A stretch of DNA of 64,000 nucleotides from Diogma glabrata (lineage: Eukaryota > Arthropoda > Insecta > Diptera > Cylindrotomidae): contig OY856188.1 of assembly GCA_963693315.1 (NCBI GenBank), positions 158,968,644 to 159,032,643 on the forward strand, given 5' to 3'. The first letter of the stretch is position 1. The number at the start of each line of letters is the position of its first letter. Of the stretch, positions 11,801 to 23,800 are shown one piece after another. The translations under genes and the position numbers were made by a program. Below the pieces are notes generated by a model. It saw only the letters and a program-made list of their open reading frames with translations, did not search any database and was not told the origin of the DNA.

Positions 11801-14800
11801 CATGCTTCAACGGAAAGGTATGGTAGGGTCGGAACGTAGTTCTTCTTCCATTGGGGTTAACATTTATACCGCTTACTACTAGGACTGCTTAGTTACTGGA
11901 CAACCCACGACCTAATATACGTCTGAGCGAAGTCGAAAAAGCGGGTCCGGGTACTAACTAAGCAGACAAAATCTTTAACGTTAGTTAGTGCAATCTTTGC
12001 TTCCATCTGGAGGTAATATCTTGCACTATTTAATCGTTTCAGTGGCGCCCAAACAAAGCTCAATTATTCATGATCCGAACGAACGGGAGGATCATGTGTC
12101 TAACCCGTAGGTCTGTTGGCGGGGTTCTCCATCATACCTGAATGTCATCCAATAATGCACTTTCAAGTGGGATGATCAACGTGTATGGTGAATTGTGTTC
12201 TAATTTATCTTGAGTGTTCTAAGTTCTTGATGATGTCAGGCGATCAGCTGATCACTGATTTTGTTGGAGTCGTCGAACTGGGAGCACTATGTTTTTGTTT
12301 CGGTTTTTTTTTCTGAGGACAGCGTGGTTCTCCAGTTGCTGAATAGCTTCGAGATGCTTCATCGCGGACATAGCCAGCGTAAAGTTTTGTTTTTTTGGTT
12401 GGTTTTTTTGGTTTTAGGTTAAGGTTATTTATTGGCCGTTGAACGAGTTTGCTAGGCTGTAAAACGTAGTTTTATTGCGGACACGTCCGGTTTGTGTTTT
12501 GTGTTTAGTTTTTTTATTATAACAGCTGTAGTTTTGTGTCTGCTAGGTCAGTGAAACATCTCGAAGAGTTACTGTGCGCAAGAGGCTCTGTTGTGGCAAA
12601 TTTCAATGTCGGTTGCCGTTGAACAGAGCATCTTGGGTTCATAAGTGGGTTCTCATCGGTGTGGTCCAACAGTACGGCTGCTTCCGCAGTACACGTAGAC
12701 CACAGCTAAAAGCTGTTGCCCGTCATCTAGAGAAACCATTATTCCTGAACTCCGAATACTCCTTCCCTTTCCTAAATTCCTTGGTCAAACCTTATATTCG
12801 ACACTGGAGTGACAGCGCTGAAAAGTTGTAATCATATTTTAATTGTTTTTAGTTTTCGGTGTCGTTCTCTCTTAAAATTGTTTTGTTCTTATTTCTGGAC
12901 CAGTCAACCACCCCGAGTTCTAAATGAACTAGACCTACTTTATTTTAGTTACATTTCTCAAAGTACCATTGTAGATTTTAGATGTCGAAAATTTTAGGTA
13001 CAGATTTGGAACTCTCTTTTATATGTTTTGTTGCGTAATTTTTATCGTTTACCAATCTTCTGTTTGGTCCAGAGATGCCTTTAGATGTTCTTGCTTGCCT
13101 GGCTTTTCCGTAAACCATGTTCGCTCACAATATAGGTTTAAGTTTTCAGTTGTTTTTTAAAGTAAATTTTAATTTCTGGTTAATTTTGTAGTTTAATGGA
13201 TATATTTTTGTTTTGGTTATCATAAATTTATGTATTTAATAATAATTTTGGATTTCTTTTAGATAAGTGCTTTACAAAATTTTCTTGCGTTTTATTATAA
13301 TCAATAAAGGAATAATTAATAACTCAATAAATGGTTCATATTTTGGGAAAGCAACTTGTCGTCAATTATTCATAAGATTGGTTGTTTTTAAGAAATTTAT
13401 ATTATAACAAACTAGGTTTAGTAGTTTGGTCTAATTTGTTTCTTTTGATTGTATGAATTTTTTTTATATAAATCCTAAAAGTTGATTTTTTTTTTGTTAA
13501 TTTTAAAATTAAAAACAGAAACAAAACAAAGGGAAACCCCTATATAGTACTTAGCCACACACTAATTTTGTAAATTTAAATCAAAAGGAATGGAAATTCA
13601 ATATCAATCATATATCAATATGAATTCAATTTAAATTCAATATCAATTTAATCCAAGCTAAATATCTTTAAATTTTAATGTTTATAATCAAATAAAATTT
13701 TTTTTTTCTCTCATTTTTTTAATTAGCAAAATTAAACAATGTTTTATCTAATACATAGTATGAGATATGAGTAGTGATTAAACAACTGAAACATTTCAAA
13801 TAATTATAAAAATATTTCATTTGAAATGTTTCATTTCTGAAATATTTCAACAAGTTTCATGCTTGAAATATTACATAAAAAAAAAAAGAAAAATTAGATT
13901 TTTCAATTTCATTTATTTTTTTTCTCTCTATAATTATAAGAAGGAAATCAATTTTAGTGATATCTCATTTTCCAAAATTGAATTATATATCTGTCGATAT
14001 AGTTAACATAGGCTTTGTTAATTATATTATTTAAATTTCAATAAAAACAAAACATTTGAATTGGATATTCATTTATTCACTCATGAAGCCTTATTTCATT
14101 CTCAAGGTTAGACGCGTTCCATTGAAGAACAAACTTGGTCAAATTCACTTTCATCTACACTACCTCCAAGAAGATTTGTTTATATTTTAATTATTTCAAG
14201 CTTCGTCCCAAAACCAGAAACCCTTATTAACATTTGCAGATACTTCCTGTAAAGCTGCATACCAAACGATATGAGATAAGCTGAAAGCAGCTAAAATTAA
14301 CAACAAAAGTCAAGCCAAGCTCTCAACACATACTGCGATATCAACGCAAGGTCAACACACCGCTATTCAAACAAACCATTCCAATCCAATGTCAATCATA
14401 TATAGATTTAAGAGTGCACGAGACTGCAAATAATTTCTGTAGTATTCTTATTTATAGATCATATGTTTTATTAAAAAAATAGATATTAAACGATGACACA
14501 TTTATTCAACAACTCACTTATGACTGACCAAAGCTTTAACATAATGTTTTTAACATATAAAAATATTAATTATGATGATGAGCGTTCGCTCTCTTTCTAT
14601 AACCTTTTTTATACCGAAGTCATCACAATACCGTTGTGTCGATCTTCTCTTTTTTTTAATTGACCTATTTTACATACATATATATATATATATATATATA
14701 CATATATATCTGTACAACAATTTCATTATGACGAATGGAAATAAAAGAAACCAATAACCTAGTTATAACAATTGGTCAAGTTCAAGTTGTAACACTGAAT

Positions 14801-17800
14801 TGCAGTTGTGTTTACGTTGTGAATTGTTTTATTAATCTCAGGCTTCATATTACCCTGATAAAATTCTTACAAATATTAACTGTGTTTGTTTTGAAATAAC
14901 AATTTATCTTTATATTGTAGAATCGTTTTAATGTAATTGAATGGATGTTTGAATGGAATGATTTTAATATATTTTGATTTCGTTAATTTAGAAATATAAT
15001 AGGAATTTATTTTGTTTGGTTGCTCGGTTTTGGGTTTGAAGCTTTGTAGGGGTTGTCTTCAAATGTTAATAAGGGCGGATTTGTTTTATTAACGCAACCA
15101 CTACCTTTCTAGAGAACGACGTTTTTAATCTCTTCGGCGTTCCTGAGTAACTGGTCTCTGATAATGGCAAACAATTCGAGTCCCACCTACTCGCTAACTC
15201 ACTCAAAACATTCGGAGTGAAGCATATATTTACTCCTAAATATTCACCCCAGTCCAATACATCAGAACGGGTAAACCGTTCCATCGTATCCGCCATTCGG
15301 TCTTATATCAAAACTGACCACAAAACCTGGGACATCCATCTAAACGAGATTACGTCAGCCTTGCGAAATGTTTACCATCCGTCTATTGGGTTCACTCCTA
15401 ATTTTGTCGCGTTTGGATGTCACCGAGTTAACCATGGCTCCGAATACCAAATCCTTCGTGATATTCACCACATTTCAGGACAGCATTCATGCGCCAGTAC
15501 CAGTGCTGACAACCTCTCTGGTATTCAAGAGGCCGTCCTTCATCACCTGCACACTGCTTATCAAAACACATCTCATCGGTACAATTTGCGGAGCAAGACT
15601 CGCGTTCTTCACCCTCAACAAAGCGTTCACGTTCGAAACTTTGCCCAGAGTGATGCGACCCGGAATTTCAACGCCAAGTTCGCTCCAAAATTTATTCCCG
15701 CAAAACTTACTCGACCTGTTGGCACCGTAGCATTTGAGGTTGAAGACATGCAGGGGAAAAGCTTGGGTACCTACCATGTTAAGGACATACGCTCTTGAAG
15801 GTTGCCATGCTTCATGTCGTCCCTTGCGTTTCTCTACTCGGTTGAAGGTGTGTCTGCCTGAGCCGATCGTTTGGATAGTTAACTCGCATTGGTATGCGTG
15901 TGGGTGTACTAAATTCTTGTTTTAATATTTTGGTTTATTTTTTTCTTCTCATTACTTAATCCTATCCGTGTCTAAAATTTTTTTTTTTTTCTTTTCTTGA
16001 AGATTTCGTTTCACTTTCATCCCCAGTGGTAAAACATGGTCCCCGATACATGTAATAACGATAGTTTTAAGCCCGGTTTGAGACGTTCTCAGGGTGTGGG
16101 ACGTCCCCACGATTTGTGACGAAGGATATTCTGGGGCACACCACTTTTGTGTCAAAAATTTGTCTTTATGTTCCTTCGTCCCAAGATTCCGAATTCCAGT
16201 TTATTTGAACATTTTTTTTCATGTCTCATGACATTCCATTTCTTAAAACCTTATGTCTATATTTCCGTTTTGCTAATAACGCAAAATGGCATTAGTCTAA
16301 ATTATAAAATTTTCCCACATTTCGTTTTCTATAAATTTATCAGAAAACAATGAATATAAAACCATGGATTAACATAAGTTTAATCCAATTTCATTTTATA
16401 AAATTCTCATTTTTTTTTGTCTTTTCTTCATAAGTCTGAAATTCAGCCTTTCATTTTTTTTTGTAACTAAATAAGTTTTTCGTTTAATTGTGGGAAAGTT
16501 TCCACAATTTGATTCAATTTCTGGAATTCCGTTGGTTTTTTCTTCTGTTTTCTCGTTGTTATTACTTTCGCTAACTAAGGGCATTTTTTTTAAACCGAGG
16601 TTTCGAGGAAAGCGAGAAAATGGTTGGTCGGGACTGGCGATTAAGTTGTTGATGAGTCGGGTCGTGTATTGTAGAAAGTTTTCTTCTTTCTTTTTTTTTT
16701 GTTTGAGTAAATTTTGTGGTTCGGTTTGTTTTAGTAATTTTTTATGTTACTTTTTTTTTGTAATATTGATGTTAAGAATTTGGTTCTGTTTTGTGTACGT
16801 TTTGATAATTAATTGTGTATTTAGAAAAATTATGTTCTAAAGAATATAAAAAAACACCAGAACCTGTTAAGAATTTAGTTCTGTTTTGTGTACGTTTGGT
16901 TAATTAATTGTGTATTTAGAAAAAGATTATGTTCTAAAGAATATAAAAAAAAATACCAAAACCTGTTAAGAATTTAGTTCTGTTTTGTGTACGTTTTGGA
17001 TAATTAATTGTGTATTTAGAAAAAATTATGTTCTAAAGAATATAAAAAAATACCAGAACCTGTTAAGAATTTAGTTCTGTTTTGTGTACGTTTGGATAAT
17101 TAATTGTGTATTTAGAAAAAAATTATGTTCTAAAGAAAATAAAAAAAAAAAAAATAATAAAAGAATACCAAAACCGTACGTTTTGATAAATAATTGTATA
17201 TGTAGGAAAAATTAGGTTCTAAAGAAAATAAAAACAAAAATAAAAGAATACCAAAACCGTACGTTTTGATAAATAATTTTATGTTTAGAAGAGATTATGT
17301 TCTAAAGAACATAAATGAATACCAAAGCCAGTTGAGGTTAAGAATCTTTTTGTGTTTAAGTTAAAGATTGCAAATATATGTTCATACGGTAGAAATACAA
17401 TTGTGGGGTTTTATTGGTTTTTTATTGAGAAAACCGTGGAGGTGCAACCAGAAGGAAAAGGGGAAAAACGGGTGAGTTTAGTTTTAAGGTTTAATGTTTT
17501 AAATGATCCAATAAAAAGAAAAAGGAAAAAAAATATATAAGTGGATAGTAGTAAGGATGCCGCTAGTAGTGTGGTCTGAGGCCACGCTAGAGCGGAGATG
17601 GTTCTGTCTATGTAAGAACCAGGAAGCTTAAACAACCTAGAGGGAACATGCTTCAACGGAAAGGTATGGTAGGGTCGGAACGTAGTTCTTCTTCCATTGG
17701 GGTTAACATTTATACCGCTTACTACTAGGACTGCTTAGTTACTGGACAACCCACGACCTAATATACGTCTGAGCGAAGTCGAAAAAGCGGGTCCGGGTAC

Positions 17801-20800
17801 TAACTAAGCAGACAAAATCTTTAACGTTAGTTAGTGCAATCTTTGCTTCCATCTGGAGGTAATATCTTGCACTATTTAATCGTTTCAATTCCTCTAAAAG
17901 ACGAATCATTAAAGTTGTATTTATTATAGATAGTTATTTCTTCTATATTTCGTCGGTACTCAAGTGGTTCAATCTAAGCAGTTAACTTAGTATTATCAAT
18001 CAATCGTAAAGTCTGTGAACCGTATAAACCTTTTATTGTTGACTGACAATCGGGTCGATCCAGAATGAAAATAATTACGTCAAAATCCTTTTGAGAAATT
18101 TTTGAGAACAGAATAAACATTTTCTGTTGACACCAAAATAATTCTTCAAATATTTTGACAGTCTCATGTGTTAGTCAAAAGGGAAAAATATCACCATTTT
18201 GATTTAAAATATCATACAAAATATAAAATAAATATAATATCTCAAAATAGTTTTTTATTTTCATTCTGGATCGATGCGATTATCGCTTCAACCATTACAA
18301 CGTTGGTAAATTCTTGTTGATATCATGCACAAAACAATCTTATTATATATTATTTTACTTTTATATTCTTATGATCCGAAGTATTAATATCAATAAGTAT
18401 TAATATAAATTATTGATTTTATTTAAATTACAGCAACTTGGAGACCAAATATTAAATATCTTTCATTTATTTTTTAATAAGTAAAATTTATTTTAAAAAT
18501 ATGTCGAAACTGGTTAGAAATTTGTTCACCGAAAGTTTTTAAGAAACAAGATAAAAAATCGAAGATGTCGAAGCATCCAACATCATGATAATACCATTTC
18601 TCATATATCGCTCACAAACAATCATTTATTTCGCACGTGAAAACGGTCATACCTAAACACCAAATGCCGTTTTAGTAATTATTTTTTTAATAACATGTGT
18701 TTTGTAGTAGGAATTAAAATATATGTTACAACAATGCACAACAAGCTATCTCATTTTTATTCCCACTGTTATTGCCAGATATTTTTGTTAATCTAACGTT
18801 AACTAATACGTCATTTGGTTCTAAATCATGGTTTTGGGTCTTATTTTTGAGGAAAATGTCTAATTTATCTGAACTAATTTCATTAGAAATGTTTGGATTT
18901 AATTTAACCTATCCGATGAAATCTAGCATTTCTTATGTATACTATACACTCTACACTCTACGTATCTTGTCATTAATTTGGCTGGTTGCAACTGTATATT
19001 ATCAGCATTTCAATGAACCATCCTAATTTAATGCATTTGAAATATTACAAACATATTTTAATTTGAAATAACTTACAAACAATACACAAGCTAGGTCTGA
19101 AATAATTCTATACATATATTAAGCTTTGCAATGCATGGTTTTCTACTATTTGATAATCAAAAACATATTTACGTTTAGCGCGATCACCTTCTTCAGATAA
19201 TAATTTTTCAATTTTCTCAGGAAAATGACGTTTAGCACACCACACAAGACCAATTATTGCTAAAACTATAAAAACCGTTATCAGTCCCAGCCAAAATGGT
19301 TCTTGTAACATACGTTCAGATAATGGTTTGTATGGGATATTAATCATTCTTCTTTCACATCGTTGACCTTCCCACCAAGCGTAACATCTTAATAATTAAA
19401 ACAAGTTATTAGTTTGTCACTTTGTTATATATTTAATTTACAACTTACCGACATAAAAAGCCGCCATTTTTTTCAAAACATTCACCCCTGCCTTCACAAG
19501 GGTTTTCAGCACAGGGTTTTTGTTTTTGATCACAGTAAACTCCTACATAGCCAGGTTGACAATGACACTAAAAGTTTACAATGTTTATTGATAATCAATA
19601 GAAATACCAAAATATAGCTAACTTTAAAACTAGTTGCAGTCAATTCACATTTGCCAAATACACATGGATCCGTTTCACACATTGTTAGTCCGCAAAATCG
19701 CCCAACATAATGCCCATGGCATTGGCATGATCTTTTGTTGTTATTTGATATACATTTACCTCCAAACAAACAAGGATTTGGTGCACATGATTCTACCCAA
19801 TCTTCTCCTTTAATTAGTTTAATCTTGAAATTAGCGTCTGGTTTTATTGTTATTGACCCATTTAATTTAATGTTTAAAGTATCACAAGTCTTTTGTCTGA
19901 TGTGTAAGCTGTTTAAATATGATTTTATATAAATTGGAGCACTATCAAAATGTTTTAACACTTTTGATTTGGATTCAGTTTTTGTTTCACAAAAGCTCCA
20001 GGTAGTACCGTTATTATCGACATAATTGTCGTATACCTATATAAAAATTAAATTTTAATGGTTTTGGTTTTAAATTTTTGTTTGCGATTTTAAACATGCC
20101 TCTATTCCGTAACCACTTTCACAACTGTTTTCATTTAATTCAACACCATAAAGTTCCAATAATATGTTATCTCCCATTGGCGCTATCAAATGTTGTGTAA
20201 AATCAACATCTGGAGGTAATGGATTTGGGAAATTTAGATGCAAAATCGAACCCTGAGTTGAATTAAAACATGCAATAGTCCGTTCTTCGATTACAGGATT
20301 CACTGTAAAAGAAAAGTTTAAAGTTCTTAGATATCTTAATTTACAACTCAATACAAAATAAATTTAGGAACAAAGAGTATATATACAGTGTTAACCAAAA
20401 ATCTACAGATGTTGAGATTAATCCAGGCGAAAGTATTTATTTATTATCTTAAAAATCTTTAAACTTACAGGATTTGTAGTTCATACGAAATCCCTTTCCT
20501 TTTGGTCGATTTCCAGTGTGTAATATTATTTTTAATCTTTCTTTTTCACTTACAAAAACACCATCGTTTATTTGCTGCAACGCTTTAAATGGCTTAAATT
20601 CCCCTACACCTAAATCAATTGTTAAATCAGAATCTTCAAGAAGCTCTTGGTCAATAATTTCCAGCCAAACTTTTTTTCCCAGAGGTGCTTGTATAATAAA
20701 TGTGCAGTCCAAATTATTTAACAAAAAGTGTGGATAGTTTGGACTATTAATGAATCCCTTACGGGCTGTTAGTGTTTGAATTGGACACCCTGATATATCA

Positions 20801-23800
20801 ACTGCCATCCACGTGGCTGAAAATCCAGTTGCCTGTATAGAAAAATCACTATGAAAATGAAGAATTACTTGACTATTCTGTGAAATGTAATCAAATTTTG
20901 ACATATTGGTTTCATGTGTTCCACACCATCTAACATATGGTAAAAATATTGGATAGTTTTCATTGAAATTGTTAACGTTTATCATCACTTCGTTTTGAAG
21001 TAATTCCATTTCGTTGGAAGAATCAGTGAAACGCTTTTGTCGATCATAATTCTTGCTTTTAGTTGATGATAAATATTTTTTTTCAAGCCGCCGTAATCGT
21101 TGCTCTATTTTATTATTCAAACCGATATCTTTAGAAACCTCATTAATGTTGTCTTCATAATCACTATCACTTTGATAATCGATAAAGAGATTACTTTTTT
21201 GTAACATTGCAATCGGAACATCATTTGTTCCTGGATCCAAAGGTAAATTTAAATCTATATTCTCATCGAAATTCCTCACACTGACGTAGTCATATAAGCA
21301 ATCGTCTTGTGATTCCAAATCAATGCGTTGAAATTGTAAAATTATTCTTGTGCGTTGTGGTCCGATAATATGTATCCAGTAATCTAAATTCGATGGGTAG
21401 ATGTTTGGATAGCCTGTGAATAAAAAAGTCTTATATTCTCTTCCATTTAATTATATCAGCTTTATTTGTATGTTTTTTCGATAATAATAGTATGTATTAT
21501 TGTATTGTTTTCTAACCTATAGCCTAATGAACTTAACCTATTATCTAATGAAAATTTTCCTATAAAAAAATTATCATTATTCAATTGGTATGATTCCAAT
21601 TGGTCAAAGTGTTTTGATTTCATTAAAATTATTTTCAAATTATAATCACAATTGCTTTGATAAGTTTTGTTCAAAAATCAAATTTTAATTTAAATTCTCT
21701 TATTTCGGTTAGTTGAACTTGGTTGATTGTATGAGAAGGGCGTTTTTTATCATCAGGGTTTTTTATTAAGAAATTTGATTTATCAATCAAAACAATAAAG
21801 ATTTATTGTTTTAATTGAAGAAAATGTTTTTATTTTTTATAATACATAATTCTTTCTCGCAGAATAAAGTATTGTAATCGATTCGTGAATAATGAATTTT
21901 ATTCTCTTGCAAATTAAAATTCTCGCTCGTGCCTCGCTCAAATTTTAAACTTTTGCTTGAGATTAAACTACTTCATTATTCACTCATTGATTAAACTACT
22001 ATTATTAAACTGTATGATAAATATCAATTTTTTTGTTGCAGAGCAAAATTATTTACAGGTTGACTAAAATGATAGACATAAACATTGAAAGTTAAGTTTA
22101 ACAGCCCTGCGTGCTATGAAGGAACAAAGCTAAGATTATTTATCTGAAGTTATATGTCCATAAGGATAGAATAAACGTTATTGAGTCGAGTCTTGAATAT
22201 TTTTTGTTTAACCAAACTAATTGCACTTATAAATGCTTTGGCTTCCAATTGCTTCTATCTTTTTTTTTTTTTTTTTAATAAAATGTGTTGTGTAATAGGG
22301 TTTAGAATATGTGTCACAACAACACATAAATACCTTTTAAGACCTAGGTCTAGACCTGGGTCCCACAACAACTGGCGTTCTGAGGTGTAGATTAACGCTT
22401 TTTTTAAACATCTGTGGGTTGAAGCCACCTGAGACTAAGTGTTCCGGCAAACTATTCCATTTGTACGCAGTTCGGACAAAGAAGTCTCTCTGCGATCTGC
22501 CAGTATGACAGCCCGGGATCTTTACCGTTTCACTGGTTGCGGCAGCCGATTGCCGAGTGGAACGGGGGTAAGAATAAGATTGAGGCATGATGCCGCTGAT
22601 TTCATCTGAGCACTGCTGATGACGATATTTGTAAAAAACAACGACGTCAGCAACAGTGCGACGATGTTGTAGGGAATCAAGTTTTGATGTCAAAGTTCGA
22701 TCACCAACAATTCGTATAGCTCGCTTTTGAACAGAGTCCAAAAGGGCCAAGATGGAAACAGAGGCAGTACCCCAAACTTGACAGCGGTACTCCATACAGG
22801 GACGAATATAGGACTTATAAACGTGGAGCAATTGGTATGGAGTGAAACATTTTTTGCATCTATTTAGGAGGCCAAGTTTTTTAGACGCGCTTTTTGCCAT
22901 CGCCATTACATGATCGTTCCAGAGTAGGTCATTTGAAACTGTGACACCCAATAAACGAATGTTTTTACATTCACCTATTGGTTCATCACACATACTAAAT
23001 AAAATATCTTTGGGCAACTCGGTCTTTAATCTGGAAACAATCAAGAGCTGTGTTTTGGTGGAGTTGAAATTGACAAGGTTTTGGTCACCCCAGTCGGCAA
23101 CTTTATTCAGGTCTTTGTTCACGTTTATGGCAGCGTCTCTCCGGGCAGGATTAATTCGTTCGTGCATTTTACCTTTTGAAGGAAGGGGCTCGAACGACTT
23201 GTGCAAAGTACTATCATCTGCAAAACTATTTATTGGGTTGCTGGTGATTTTCAACAATTCGTTGATATAAATCAAAAATAGGGTTGGGGACAATACTGAG
23301 CCTTGGGGTACACCAGCGTTAATTAGTTTAGACTCAGAAGAATATCCGTCTAAGGTTACCGAAATGTATCGGTCGGATAGAAAATTTTGAATCAGCTTCA
23401 CAACATTGGGATGAAAACCGTACGCAACGAGCTTGTTGATTAAGTTGGCATGCCAGACTCGATCGAATGCCTTGGAGATGTCTAAAGCGATAACGTATGT
23501 TTCACCACCTTTATCAAGTATGCTGTTCCAACAATGCGCTACATAGTTTAATAGATCGGTAGTTGATCTTTTGTTTCGAAAACCGTATTGGCTGTCGGAT
23601 ATTAAATGATTTTCTTCCAGAAAATTTGAAATATGTGTATTAATATAATGCTCATAGACTTTGGATAGGACCGATAGTAAAGCTATTGGCCTATAATTTG
23701 AGATATCGGCTTTTGGTCCCTTTTTGGGGACGGGCTGGACATTTGCCAACTTCCAGCACGAGGGAAATATACCAGATTTGTAGGATTGGTAGAATATTTT

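Larger units (their letters stand above)
4414..17891 (+). mobile_element. Triple-LTR tandem retrotransposon array with one ATTC target duplication
   Basis: Three LTRs (4418-6193, 10269-12041, 16115-17887) alternate with two internal regions (6194-10268 and 12042-16114). ATTC directly precedes LTR1 (4414-4417) and directly follows LTR3 (17888-17891), which is a 4-bp target duplication around the whole array. LTRs begin TGTGACG and end CGTTTCA. The two internals differ by only a few changes that I could spot by eye: 6628/12476 C to T, 9820/15666 C to T (silent in the integrase frame), 9968/15814 C to A, and a 2-bp difference in a (TA)n tract. The simplest origin is unequal LTR-LTR recombination after one insertion; assembly duplication is the alternative. 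The array lies antisense in the last intron of the CUB/lectin gene. Confidence 0.9.

Noticed and set aside
18772..19026. 84-codon plus-strand frame with hydrophobic stretches
   Set aside because: Lies in an intron, antisense to the gene, with composition expected of AT-rich DNA.
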